A stretch of 64,000 nucleotides of DNA, taken from the NCBI RefSeq assembly GCF_945859685.1, contig NC_079147.1:168809174-168873173 (forward strand). Reading direction: 5' to 3'. A program made the translations under genes and the position numbers. The notes beneath the pieces were generated by a model. It saw only the letters and a list, made by a program, of their open reading frames with translations. It was not told where the DNA came from and ran no database searches. This document shows, in pieces, positions 47,501-56,416 of this stretch; position 1 is the first letter of the stretch, and each line of letters starts with the position of its first letter. This DNA is from Eupeodes corollae (lineage: Eukaryota; Arthropoda; Insecta; Diptera; Syrphidae).

Positions 47501-49846
47501 GCTTTCTTGCAAAGGAAAAGACCTGCTGTAGCTTTTTTAACTCTTTCCTGTATATTAGATTTCCAACTTAATTTGTTGTCCAATATCAGACCAAGGTATT
47601 TAGCTTCATTGGTAAAAATTAGTGGTACACCTTTTATTGAAGGAAGTACAATTACTGGGATCTTGTATTTCCGTGTGAAAAGGTCTTTTTAGTCCTTGGT
47701 TAAAAAAAAATATTTAACTTGAACACTTCACAGAACGTTTGAAGAATCCATCGTATTTGATAAATGGTCTTGTAGTTTAAATATTACGAATTTTAGTTCT
47801 GAAATATTTGCATCTTTTTTAACTAGCATACAAAATTTGAATAAATTAGAAGTAGTTTGTTTTTTTTCGGATATAAACTTAACAATGTCTTCATGAGTAA
47901 ATTTGGTAGTGAAACGAGATAAATAAAACCACTTAATTTTGGGACATGCACTAAGATTTGATGACTTATCGTTGCCGATTATCTTCACCTCTTTTCTTGT
48001 TTTCAACAACAACATAATTAAGTTGAATTTTTATTATTTGAAGCAGTAGAAATGTTATGAAATAATTGGCTATCATAAGGGGCAGTGGTGAGAGCCGATT
48101 AATATTATATCTCATCAGTTTATTAATTGTTTTCACCAGGCACAATATTATTGTTACCGTTTTGACTAGGCAAATATTCAAGCATATTTTCTAAGCTAAT
48201 TTGCGAGGTGGGGAATTGGATTGAGACACTTTGTTCGAAGAGAACTCTTTCCTAAGACTATTTACATAAAAAGCAAGTTCATTAAAATTGTTTAGAAATA
48301 GAAAGGGATTTATTCTGAGACAAGAATTACATTTCCAAAATAATTTCTGATATAACGTCGAAATCACTGTCATTTATTTCAACACAATTCTTATTTAAAA
48401 AAAAAAAAACGACCGCAGAAATATTCACATTTAACGTATTTAACTTCTTTGAAACGTTTTATGGCCTGATCGCATTTAGCGTAAACTTAAGATGGGTTAA
48501 GAGCTGCGAGTAAAACACATCAACTTCTCTGGACACTTGAAAATATATGATAGTCATTCTCATACAGATTTGTCGAATTCCTGCATAATTTTTCAGCTCG
48601 TGGTAGCTACTAATACAAATCTTAACATCACAAAAGAATATTCTTACCAATATTGAAAAACTGCTACCAATAAATTTGTTGGATATTGAGTAATGTCGAT
48701 AATGGGGGCATTTGCCAAATCAGGAACTGGTTGAGTTAGGCTCAATGTGTTGCTTGGTGATGGAGGAGCACTTGATTCTGCTTGCGTATGGGCCAAAGTA
48801 GTAATGAAGTTTCTGTTCAAATGAACAGCTTCGTATAGAGCGAGCAGAAGTCCATTGTTAGCTTTGATTTGTTGAACGCGTTCACATCCCTCATCCGATA
48901 CAAACATGTTGCCAACAATATTTGATAGTGAAGAGAACCACGACGAGGATTGCACATTAGAAAGACTCTGCATATACTGACGACAGAAATCTATCAAAGA
49001 TTGTGATATCATCTGTCCGTATCCATTTAAGGCTAATTCATCTGCCAGAATTGATAGCTGCACGATGTAAGGATTTGTTGCCTCGTGTTTGCGATAATTA
49101 ACTAGAACAGTCAGTAGGATAACGATGTCATGCCCGTGTTGGGCACGAAGTGTTGGATCACTTAACAGTCTTACAAAGGAATCGAAAAGCGTGTGGAGCA
49201 TCAAATATTCTACAGTAACATTCTGACTTACATTATCTGTTCCAGTAACGAGAACTAAAAGTAGTTTAAGACACATGAAACGGGCATTTTCGACAACATC
49301 ACCTGAAAGAATCAAAATAATGGTTCAGGTTTCTGGAAGTTTAGGGATTGGACATTCCTTTACCTATCAAAATTTGATTACAATGATTAAGCAGTATCTT
49401 CATTTTTTGATACATTTCATCGTACTGGAATATCTGGCCAACAACGTCAAAGCTAGTGTCAATGGAAGATTTCTTAAAAACCGAGTAGAACAAAGAGCAG
49501 AGAGTTTGGAGACTATTGCACATTCGTTTGGGGTGACCTGAATAAAGAGACTGATATAATAGAATTATAAAACATCTTTACAAATCCTACCTGATTCCAG
49601 AATCTCAATGCATTTTTCAAATATTAAATTAATATTCGTTTTGACTGTAAGTAGCTGTTCTCCAGTGAGTTTAGTTATTTCATTTTCTAGTGATTCAACA
49701 TTTGGTTGGAGTAAGAAAAATTCATTCCAGAATTCCGAACTATCTCCAGTGGGATCTTCGCCACGGAAAAACAGTTCATAAATGTAAACAACTTTTTCTT
49801 TCGGGCGTTTTGAAGACCCCGAACCACTTCTCTTGCGTGAAGTCAT
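35177..49846 (-). CDS. ARMH3: ARMH3 / C10orf76 orthologue (armadillo-like helical domain protein, DUF1741)
   Basis: Complete gene of six coding exons: 49846-49591, 49537-49364, 49302-48648, 36274-35821, 35747-35621, 35556-35177. The joined frame is 2,046 nt, 681 residues, against 689 in human ARMH3, and matches it end to end. Shared stretches include KEKVV near the start, VNYRKxE, NPYIVxLSI, ALYEAVHLNRNFIT, EDQYAN, CYQKxCRVRL and ELWSALI. In mammals the protein works at the Golgi with PI4KB and GBF1 to sustain PI4P; the same role here is inferred from orthology. The start is the ATG at 49846-49844; an upstream TTG in frame is not used. Introns 1, 2, 4 and 5 are 53-73 bp, but intron 3 is about 12.4 kb and made of nested TEs. 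The gene is convergent with pyd. Confidence 0.95.
35621..35747 (-). CDS. ARMH3: ARMH3 exon 5
   Basis: Reads VVNIFNLFITYGDTFLATTN and YDELYYELNREEKVFSEIQS. Human has the same VNLFNMFITYGDTFLPTPS region. Small exon with consensus borders; leaves in phase 1. Confidence 0.93.
35821..36274 (-). CDS. ARMH3: ARMH3 exon 4
   Basis: Completes the cysteine and reads SIVMQDNKNESSVANLKLCF, EDQYANSMMHDNN, FPMELYLLCIGII and CYQKRCRVRLNYPWKELW. This matches human ARMH3 closely and proves the join over intron 3. Exits in phase 0 (CAG|gtaaat). Confidence 0.94.
36830..37520 (-). mobile_element. jockey-type LINE RT fragment
   Basis: The minus strand reads SNTFLATSGVPQGSHLGPLL at about 37,385-37,325 (RT motif GVPQGSxLGPLLF). 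Degenerate frames lie on both sides. No ends identified. Similar to the RT of the LINE nested in the hAT. Confidence 0.6.
38225..38300 (+). repeat. second type of tRNA-like SINE head (candidate)
   Basis: tggctgagtcgggtggta fits a pol III A box (TGGCNNAGTNGG) and gggtattcgattccg fits a B box, spaced as in a tRNA. Sequence unlike the head of the main SINE family. Its ends were not found. It lies in hAT-derived sequence near the left terminus. Confidence 0.4.
38995..41945 (-). mobile_element. RTE-clade LINE, nearly full length
   Basis: The endonuclease begins ELRICTWNVRSLNRP (about 41,885). It has ITAIQEMRWDGPG, GNISLICAHAPTEE, VLGDFNAKLGREDI and SDNGFRLIDYA. RT follows with RGISLLNIAYKIFSAVI, FIDFKAAYDSI (40,075), FRQGDALSCDFFN (39,930) and LLAYADDIDIIG (39,815). 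The C-terminal part has LLYGAEAWTLTKADE and RLRWLGHVERM, ending near 39,069. The 3' end carries gcgccaccttaag and a (TAAG)n tail at 38,993-39,010. Several frameshifts (40,680; 40,348; 39,870). It lies inside the RT of the surrounding LINE. Confidence 0.88.
41239..42441 (-). pseudogene. 400-codon open frame fusing two different LINEs
   Basis: The first 170 or so residues are the RT core of the outer jockey-like LINE (GVPQGSHLGPLLFILYVND; YADDITIFKRIDS). From about SYFAKHQQASD onward the frame is the endonuclease of the inserted RTE (CTWNVRSLNRPRAAEELAEA to MVVSTRFPHLN). The junction near 41,945 is the insertion site and happens to keep the frame open. A product of nesting, not a gene. Confidence 0.8.
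42585..43620 (+). mobile_element. 5'-truncated jockey-type LINE on the opposite strand
   Basis: Starts abruptly in RT (TDFSKAFDQL; FFLAWIKSYLKNRSYEVKFR) and has AQSGVPQGNHLGPFLFILSI near 42,755-42,815. VDDMKI stands where YADD is expected. Then MLGFIKRWAKEFNDPYVTLS and HVRPHLEYASQVW (43,150-43,265). An A run at about 43,579-43,592 serves as a tail. It interrupts the minus-strand LINE. Confidence 0.8.
44830..45577 (+). pseudogene. hAT transposase C-terminal remnant
   Basis: Frames read LATFWNDILERFNATNKMFP, then KYKVSSFNPVIDQLSVSLTE, then the dimerisation motif FPNLEIALRMYLVLMVTNYT with GERSFSKMKKN (about 45,430-45,515). This resembles ZMYM1/ZBED-like hAT proteins. At least two frameshifts, and no N-terminal half or BED finger. 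In the same orientation as the element's right terminus. Confidence 0.8.
45737..46274. other. ARMH3 intron, GAT/ATG-rich patch
   Basis: Outside the hAT. A low-complexity stretch at 46,080-46,230 (repeated gatgat/atgatg) opens a frame of Met/Ile/Val runs that I do not regard as coding. Confidence 0.5.
46275..47690 (-). mobile_element. LOA/I-type LINE 3' half with RNase H
   Basis: Minus-strand order: RT end (GVPLIFTNEAKYLGLILDNK; KATAGLFLCKKAIGSKW), PSAALDTLLHLKPLDIFSKQ (47,350), RNase H (IHFYIDGSKTNEGVGSGVYS near 47,080; LCWVPGQRDITGNCRADELA near 46,900). A Cys/His tail follows (HCLIGRHAIRLGVAS, CRSCTDEEGEETISHPLCTC). It ends near ggttaggttaggttaac (46,277-46,295). The shared PLDIFSKQ segment shows the same family as the + copy at 30760-32690. 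5' truncated and frameshifted. Confidence 0.82.
47691..48640. other. ARMH3 intron next to donor, no feature
   Basis: AT-rich, with no TE protein or terminal repeat seen. This is probably part of the ancestral intron. Confidence 0.4.
48648..49302 (-). CDS. ARMH3: ARMH3 exon 3
   Basis: Reads DVVENARFMCLKLLLVLVTG, then helical-repeat sequence with VNYRKHEATNPYIVQLSI and ALYEAVHLNRNFITTLA. It ends FQY plus a split cysteine codon (TG|T). The donor gtaaga opens the 12.4-kb intron. Confidence 0.94.
49364..49537 (-). CDS. ARMH3: ARMH3 exon 2
   Basis: Joins as HPKRMCNSLQTLCSLFYSV and ends HCNQILIG. Acceptor ttattcag, donor gtaaag; enters and leaves in phase 1. The introns on each side are only 53 and 61 bp. 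Confidence 0.93.
49591..49846 (-). CDS. ARMH3: ARMH3 exon 1
   Basis: Begins MTSRKRSGSGSSKRPKEKVV and continues YIYELFFRGEDP to ECIEILESG, aligned with the N-terminus of human ARMH3. Donor gtagga. Exits in phase 1. Confidence 0.93.
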
Positions 49847-51689
49847 ATTTTTGATTTCAAGCAAATCAAAAATTGTTATTTGATTCTCTTTTTATTGTGC
49901 AAATAACAGTTTGGTTGTATTTATTTGTTGGGAAACAAAGTTGATTATTTCGTGCAATATTATTTTATTTAAAGGAAAAAATCTGAAAAACAATATTTCT
50001 TAACTTAACACAACACTGACACTCAACTTTTTTTCTTGGTTTGGTTTGACAAATTTTGACAATTGAAGATGCGAAGCCACTCCGAAAATTCGTAGCAACG
50101 GGGGATGTGTTCATAATGTGCTTCTCTTTATATTCTGTTATTAGGTATGCATAAAGTTTAATATGATTATTTTTTCTTTCTTTTTTTTACAGCAGAACGA
50201 ATTTTTACTCGCGGTTGTTTTATTTGATTTGTGTTTGAGAGATAAGTGCAATAAAATAATAATAAATGCAATTTTAGAGCGGGGAAACGTTTATTACTAT
50301 TTTTGAAAAAATTCACGCAATGTCAATTCAATTCGAGGCTCAACTTTCCATTACCCCAGCACGAATTTCAACTCTCGGATTTTTATTTGATAGGTATGTG
50401 CAAATAAATAATAACTATAGCAATTTTAGAGCGAGGAAACATTTATTTCTAATTTAAATTAATTTTTAAAATTCACTTTCTTGCATACAAAACACGCAAA
50501 AATAGTTGATTTTGACATTTCTGCCATGTTTTTTGTTCAGTGTTGCCATACTTACTTTTTTTTTGTTGGGGATTTCTTTGATTTTAGTGCTCAAATGCAA
50601 AAAGTACTTTGCATTTACCCAAACTTTCACCCATCCCAAATCCTATAGTGATCCCAAGCAGGGGGCAGCCTTACATACCTAGCTGTTAGTACGCCGTGTT
50701 TTAGGCTCAAAAATTGAAATACAAAAAAAGTAGGGTTAAGTCCGAAAAAGAATTTTTTTTTGTGTATGACCAAAAGGCATTTAATCACCTCAATATTTAA
50801 AATATGTTCTATTGAGACCCCTACCTAACTGTAAAAAAAATCTGAAAAAAGTGGCCCTCAATTCAATTAGGTATATATATTTATTGAGACTATTATAATT
50901 AAAAATTTTATTTTTATTTCTGTTTCTGTGCAACCCGTATTTAAAACGGACCTTCAAATCCCCAGAATCATGAACTCTTGGGATTTCCATGTCCAATTCG
51001 ACCCCAGGCGGCAGTTTTGTTTTTCATTTGGTTTTTATATTTTTATATTAGGGCAACATTACAAATCCTATAGAAGAAGAGATGAACTCGTTGTTTGGAA
51101 CTGCATGAATTTGAGACGCTGCCTGTACGAAAATTAAGTGTGGAATCTTAGAGCGACTGGAAGTATAAAAATATTGAAATAAATAAATAAACTTTGACTA
51201 TCACACGATTTGACAAAATAATGTTTATTTAAGCCATTTTCTTATTAGTGTGTGAAAGAATGTTAAAATTGGTACAATGTAACATAATTTGTGTGTAGTT
51301 TTTAATTGTAGATCTACAATGACAATATTTTTACGTCAAAGCGTCAACGAGTTGACCGTTTACGTTGAGATTCTAATATTAAGAAAGTTTCTAGGGAATA
51401 ATTTTGTTAAATCAATGTATTAAACCAAAAAAGTAAAACAAAATTTGCAAGAACCTACAATCCTCCGCACCCACATTTTGGTTGTTTCAAAAAACGCACA
51501 AATGGCTATAGACAGTGTAATAGCTTTTTGCGTTCTTAGAAAAAAGGGAATTGTACAAAAAATCCTTTTTAAGTGAACAATTTTTCAAATTAATCTCTCC
51601 TTTCAGACTTAACTTGATTTAATGAAAAAATAAATAGTTAAATTCGAAATTTAGAATTGTTCCAAAATTTTGTATTTATTTCAGATCTC
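49847..51689. other. ARMH3 5' flank
   Basis: Should contain the ARMH3 promoter and 5'UTR (first several hundred bases upstream of 49846), but I see no clear TATA or initiator. A diverged tandem duplication sits at about 50,195-50,480. The rest is AT-rich and unassigned. Confidence 0.45.
50195..50480 (+). repeat. diverged tandem duplication near ARMH3 promoter
   Basis: cagcaattttagagc-type sequence occurs twice: gcaattttagagcggggaaa (about 50,269) and gcaattttagagcgaggaaa (about 50,429). Each is preceded by acgaattt and an ATTTGAT block. Unit about 160 bp with small gaps. Confidence 0.55.
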
Positions 51690-53835
51690 CAAAACCTCTC
51701 TTCATATTTCCATACCTCATTTCAAATCTCCAGACCTCCCTTGACCTTTCAAGAATCTGACCTTTTAAGACCTTGACCTTTCAAGACCTCTTGACCCTTG
51801 ACCTTTCAAGACCTCTTGACCCTTGACCTTTAAAAAAATTGACCTTTCAAGACCCTTGACCTTTTAAGACCCTTGACCTTTTAAGACCCTTGACCTTTCC
51901 AGACCATGACCTTTCAAGACCTCTTGACCCTTGACCTTTCAAGACCTTACCCTTTCAAGACCCTTGACCTTTCAAGACCGTGACCTTTCAAGACCTCTTG
52001 ACCCTTGACATTTCAAGACCATGACCTTTCAAGAATTCTTGACCCTTGACCTTTCAAAACCGTGTCCTTTCAAGACCTTGACCTTTCAGGTACTCTCGAC
52101 CATTGACCTTTTACGTACGTGACCTTTTAAGACCTCTTGATCCTTGAGCTTTCAAGACCTTGAGTTTTATATACCGTGAGCTTTCAAGACCTCTTGACCC
52201 TTGACCTTTCAAGACCGTGACCTTTCAAGACCACTTGACCCTTGACCCTTGACCTTACAAGACCGTGACCTTTCAGGACCTCTTGACCCTTGACCTTTTA
52301 AGACCGTGACCTTTCAAGACCTTGACCTTTCAAGACCTCTAGACCCTTGTCCTTTCGAGACCGTGACCTTTCAAGACATCTTGACCCTTGACCTTTCAAG
52401 ACCGTGACCCTTCAAGACCGTGACCTTTCAAGACCTCTTGACAATTGACCTTTCAAAAGCTCTTGTCTTTTGACCTTTTAAGACCTTGACCTTTCAAGAC
52501 CGTGACCTTTCAAGACAGTGATCTTTCAAGACCTCTTGACCCTTGACCTTTTAAGACCTTGACCTTTCAAGACCGTGACCTTTCAAGACCTCTTGACCCT
52601 TGACCTTTCAAGAAGTTTACCTTTGAAACCTTGACCTTTAAAGACCTATTGACCCTTGACCTTTCAAGACCTCTAGACCCTTGACCTTTTAAGACCTTGA
52701 CCTTTCAAAACCTTGACCTTTCAAGACCGTGACCTTTCAAGACAGTGACCTTTCAAGACCTGTTGACCCTGAACTTTTAAGACCTTGACCTTTCACGACC
52801 GTGGCCTTTAAAGATATCTTGACCCTTGACCTTTCAAGACCGTGGCCCTTCAAGCCTGGGACCTTTCAGGTACTCTTGACCCTTGACCTTTCAAGACCTT
52901 GACCTTTCAAGACCTTGACCTTTCAGGACCTCTTGGCCCTTGACCTTTCAAGACCATGACCTTTCAAGACCTCTTGACCCTTGACCTTCCAAGACTTTGA
53001 CCTTTCAAGACCGTGACCTCTCAAGACCGTGACCTTTCAAGACCTCTTGACCCTTGACCCTTGACCTTTCAAAACCTTGACCTTTCAGGATCTCTTGTCC
53101 CTTGACCTTTCAAGACCTTGAAATTTCAGGACCTTTTGACACTTGACCTTTCAAGACCCTTGACCTTTCAAGATCCTTGACCTTTCAAGACCGTGACCTT
53201 TCAGGACTCCTTGACCCTTGACCTTCCAAAACCTTGACCTTTCAAGACCTTGACCTTTCAGGACCTCTTGGCCCTTGACCTTTCAAGACCATGACCTTTC
53301 AAGACCTCTTGACCCTTGACCTTTCAAGACCGTGACCTTTCAAGACCTTGACTTTTCAATACCGTGACCTTGCAAGACCTTGACCTTTCAAGACCGTGAC
53401 CTTTCAAGACCCTTGACCTTTCAAGACCTTGACCTTTCAAGACCCTTGACCTTTTAAGACCTTGACCTTTCAAGACCTCTTGGCAGTTTATTTTTCAAGA
53501 TCCTTGACCTTTTAAGACCTTGACCTTTCAAGACCGTGACCTTTCAAGACCTTGACCTTTCAGGACCTCCAAACCCTTGACCTTTCAGGACCTTCAAACC
53601 CTTGACCTTTCAAGACCTTGACCTTTCGATACCTCTAGGCTGTTGACCTTTCAAGATCTCTAGACCCTTGAACTTTGACTTTTCAAGATCTTGACCTTTC
53701 AAGACCGTGACCTTTCAACACCTTGACTTTTCAAGACCTTATCCTTTCTAGACCCTTCAAGACCTTGAACTTTCCAGACCTTGACCTTTCGAGACCTCTA
53801 GACAGTTGACCTTTAAAGACCTCTAGACCTTCCAA
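51690..53835 (+). repeat. 2.1-kb minisatellite of TGACCTTTCAAGACC
   Basis: More than a hundred head-to-tail copies of a 15-16 bp unit (TTGACCTTTCAAGACC / GTGACCTTTCAAGACC). Inserted ctcttgacc segments give a higher-order period of roughly 45-50 bp. Copies differ by substitutions and small indels. The array peters out into imperfect units at both ends (cagatctccaaaacctctct on the left; agacctctagaccttccaat on the right). Not a CRISPR array, because spacers are neither unique nor of constant length. Confidence 0.95.
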
Positions 53836-54099
53836 TACAAAAAAATGGCTACGGATGAAGTTAAGTTTTTAGTTGCCAACTTTAATTGTTGAACAGGCAA
53901 TTTTCATAGCGAGGAATATCAAAATCGATACGCGTATATGTGCTTCTATTTTCTTTATTAGTCAGGCAAAGATAACGGACAATATTTAAGAATTGAGTAT
54001 TCCCAACAGCCAACTACCATTTTTTTATGGACTTCAAGATCGTTTTTATAGGGTCCGTCATCTAACGTTTTTTTTCAAATAATGCTTATTTCATGAATG

Positions 54100-54450
54100 G
54101 TAACACTTAGCCAAGACACGACCAAATTGGTTTTACAAAATTATCTTGTTTTAGAGAACAAAATGCATTTTTTTTTTTTTGAAATTGCCTTTTTGAATCA
54201 CGTTTGTTCGTCCATTCGTTGTGCAAAGACCTTTAGAGAAGATGCCGATTATTCCAAGCAAATCATCTTTTCAGATGATCTTTTCATTTTGATCTAGTCG
54301 GGTATGCAAACAAGCAAAATTGTTGCATTTGGGGCATAGAAAACCTGCACGCATATGTACGTTGAAAAGCCGATACCTACATATGTACACTCAAAACGAG
54401 TCGGATTTGGGCCCACAGACATAATTATACCACTTTTCTTCGAAATAAGC
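54100..54450 (+). mobile_element. mariner transposase fragment, + strand
   Basis: Frames read DYSKQIIFSD then, after a stop, SKIVAFGA and YVEKPIPTYVHSKRVGF, PTDIIIPLFFE. This follows the mariner order FSDEAHF ... QNCRIWG ... HPKRVTVWCGF ... IIGPFFFE. Strongly decayed. Confidence 0.5.
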
Positions 54451-54599
54451 AAGAAGTCGCCGCATTGTATATATATTTTCTATAGTACTCCTATGGGACG
54501 AATATTTTTATTTCATCTCCACCCCGTTTATGGCGCTGCTGGTATCAAAATGCTTGGTAGGAAATCAAGAATGTGAAGAAGTAAAGTATATTCCAATCA

Positions 54600-55200
54600 C
54601 ACCTCCGGACCAGAATAAGAATCAAACAGTGACTTTTTTTGGAAGTAATGGCCCCTTTTCAATTACTTGAGGATTCGTAGACGACAATTTTGTTTATTAA
54701 AATACCCACATGGTGAGAAATATGCTTCGTCACTTGAGAAATTTTTGTTTCAAAGATAGCTGTCCACCACCTGTTGGTAAAGCACCCATTCGAAGTATCT
54801 ACGACGTTGTGAATGATCAGCTATGGCTTCAGTATTCAGTTTATTTGTCAGCTGGACTTTATATAGATTTAGGTGTAGATCCAAATGCAAAAAACGCCAT
54901 AATGTGCCCTTGTACAGGACTAATTCCTAAGAACGACTAGGAATCGACCCATTCAGGTCTTCGAAACGTTGATGCACAGGCCTTACAATATCTCTAACCA
55001 ATCCAGTCTCTTCAAATGTCTTCACAATTTTGTCAATTGCTTGCGTAGTTGCGCGATATATGGATGTTTTTGAAGTATAGATTTTAACAATTTGTATGCA
55101 TTGTGCGATAGTTAAGCGATCCATTTTCGAAAAAATTGGTTTAAAAACTAAGTGTGCCTGATGTTGAATTCTAGCCCTATACTTTTGAAGCCGCAAAATG
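54600..55200 (-). mobile_element. mariner transposase N-terminal half, - strand
   Basis: The minus strand begins MDRLTIAQCIQIVKIYTSKT (about 55,135), runs through ATTQAIDKIVKTFEETGLVR and DIVRPVHQRFEDL, then the HLHLYPYKVQL-like and EWVL regions. It stops after the catalytic DEAxF area near 54,600. DNA closely matches the copy at 26430-28720, including tttttggaagtaa. Confidence 0.65.
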
Positions 55201-55906
55201 GAAAACCTTTTACATCAATTTCTGTAAGTTATAATTGTGGACACAGAGAACCTATACTATTTCGTTCAGTTGTCATTATAAGTTGGTCCACGCTCACATT
55301 GCATTAGGATGCACCTATACTTTTGCATTACTTTTTCTGTTTTTAGTGAAATGTTCTTCGAAATCATTAAATTTGTATGCTAACAGCAGTAACACAGTTT
55401 TTACCGAATAAGAGTTATACGATTATTTTTTTTTGAATTCTCTTTTTTGAGCGTCTGAGTTGAACTTCATATTTGTTTCAGCATATTTGTTCAAGATGGA
55501 CATAATGTCCAACCGAACCGTTGTTATGGATTTGATTTTAATTAAATGAGCTTCGTAAACTTTGTGAGCAATATAAAAATACATGTCCGTATGGTTTTTG
55601 CACATTTTTATAATACCCTTTTTATGTACATTTTGTACTGTTTTTAAAAAACGCATGTAATAGGCTTTCGAATAAATCTTAATAGTTTATTTTTTTTGAA
55701 GGCTTGGCTTTTTTAATATTTTGTTCCTGTTTTCACATACCCATTATTTCTTAGAAATTAACTTTGTTGTAAGTTTTTTCGCTGATCCCTTTAAAATGTT
55801 TAGAAGATTTTAATACGAATATTTTTCAAAAAAAAAAACATACAAACAATAACTTACTTATACGAATAATATAATTGAACGATAACATATATAATAGAGT
55901 AAGAGT
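55201..55906. other. flank of the 4.4-kb transposon, no feature
   Basis: AT-rich. No supportable coding sequence or repeat. Confidence 0.45.
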
Positions 55907-55962
55907 CCAGGGCCGCCAGACGTTACTTATTTTCTGAGTAACAAAATGTATCGTACAGAATA
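55907..55962 (+). repeat. left terminal inverted repeat (56 bp)
   Basis: CCAGGGCCGCCAGACG ... CGTACAGAATA. Identical to the reverse complement of 60267-60322 at every position I compared. Confidence 0.97.
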
Positions 55963-56416
55963 CAATCTCGCCTTGAGTATGAGCGCGCATATAATGTTTT
56001 GACGATTTTATGTCAGAGGCCCATTATATTTATGTTTTATTTCAGTCTTGTAAAATTTTTGAATAATGATTAAACCATAAACAGAAATTGTTAGCATATA
56101 GGCAAAAGGTTCATATTAAAAGTAATTAGAAAATTAATTTTTACTAGCATTTAATTCTATAAAAAAAATATTTATTCAAGTTCTTCTACAAGATATTAAG
56201 AATTTTGTATAGAAAATATTATAAATAAATTAATTCAAGATTAGTTACTTTGCTAATTAATAAGTGCATTGTAATTTTCAATTTTCGTCATCGTTGATAT
56301 TTGATAACTCGTCATCCAGCCAATCTTTGTATTGAATGTCTAAGTCATCATCTCGTCATCAAGATCAGCATTACTTGTCTCTGTAAAAACATGTAACGTA
56401 ATAAAGAATGGAATAG

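Larger units (their letters stand above)
36275..48647 (-). other. ARMH3 intron 3, expanded by nested transposons
   Basis: The intron runs from donor gtaaga (48647) to an acceptor ending in cag (36275), 12,373 bp, against 53-73 bp for the other four. Identified insertions are the jockey fragment at 36830-37520, the hAT at 37935-45728 with its contents, and the LOA-like LINE at 46275-47690. Little intronic sequence remains outside them. Confidence 0.9.

Noticed and set aside
49847..49864. An upstream start of ARMH3 adding six residues
   Set aside because: That codon is TTG. The first in-frame ATG is at 49846-49844.
51690..53835. CRISPR-like repeat array
   Set aside because: Units are 15-16 bp, directly adjacent and variable, without unique spacers, and the genome is animal. 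It is a minisatellite.
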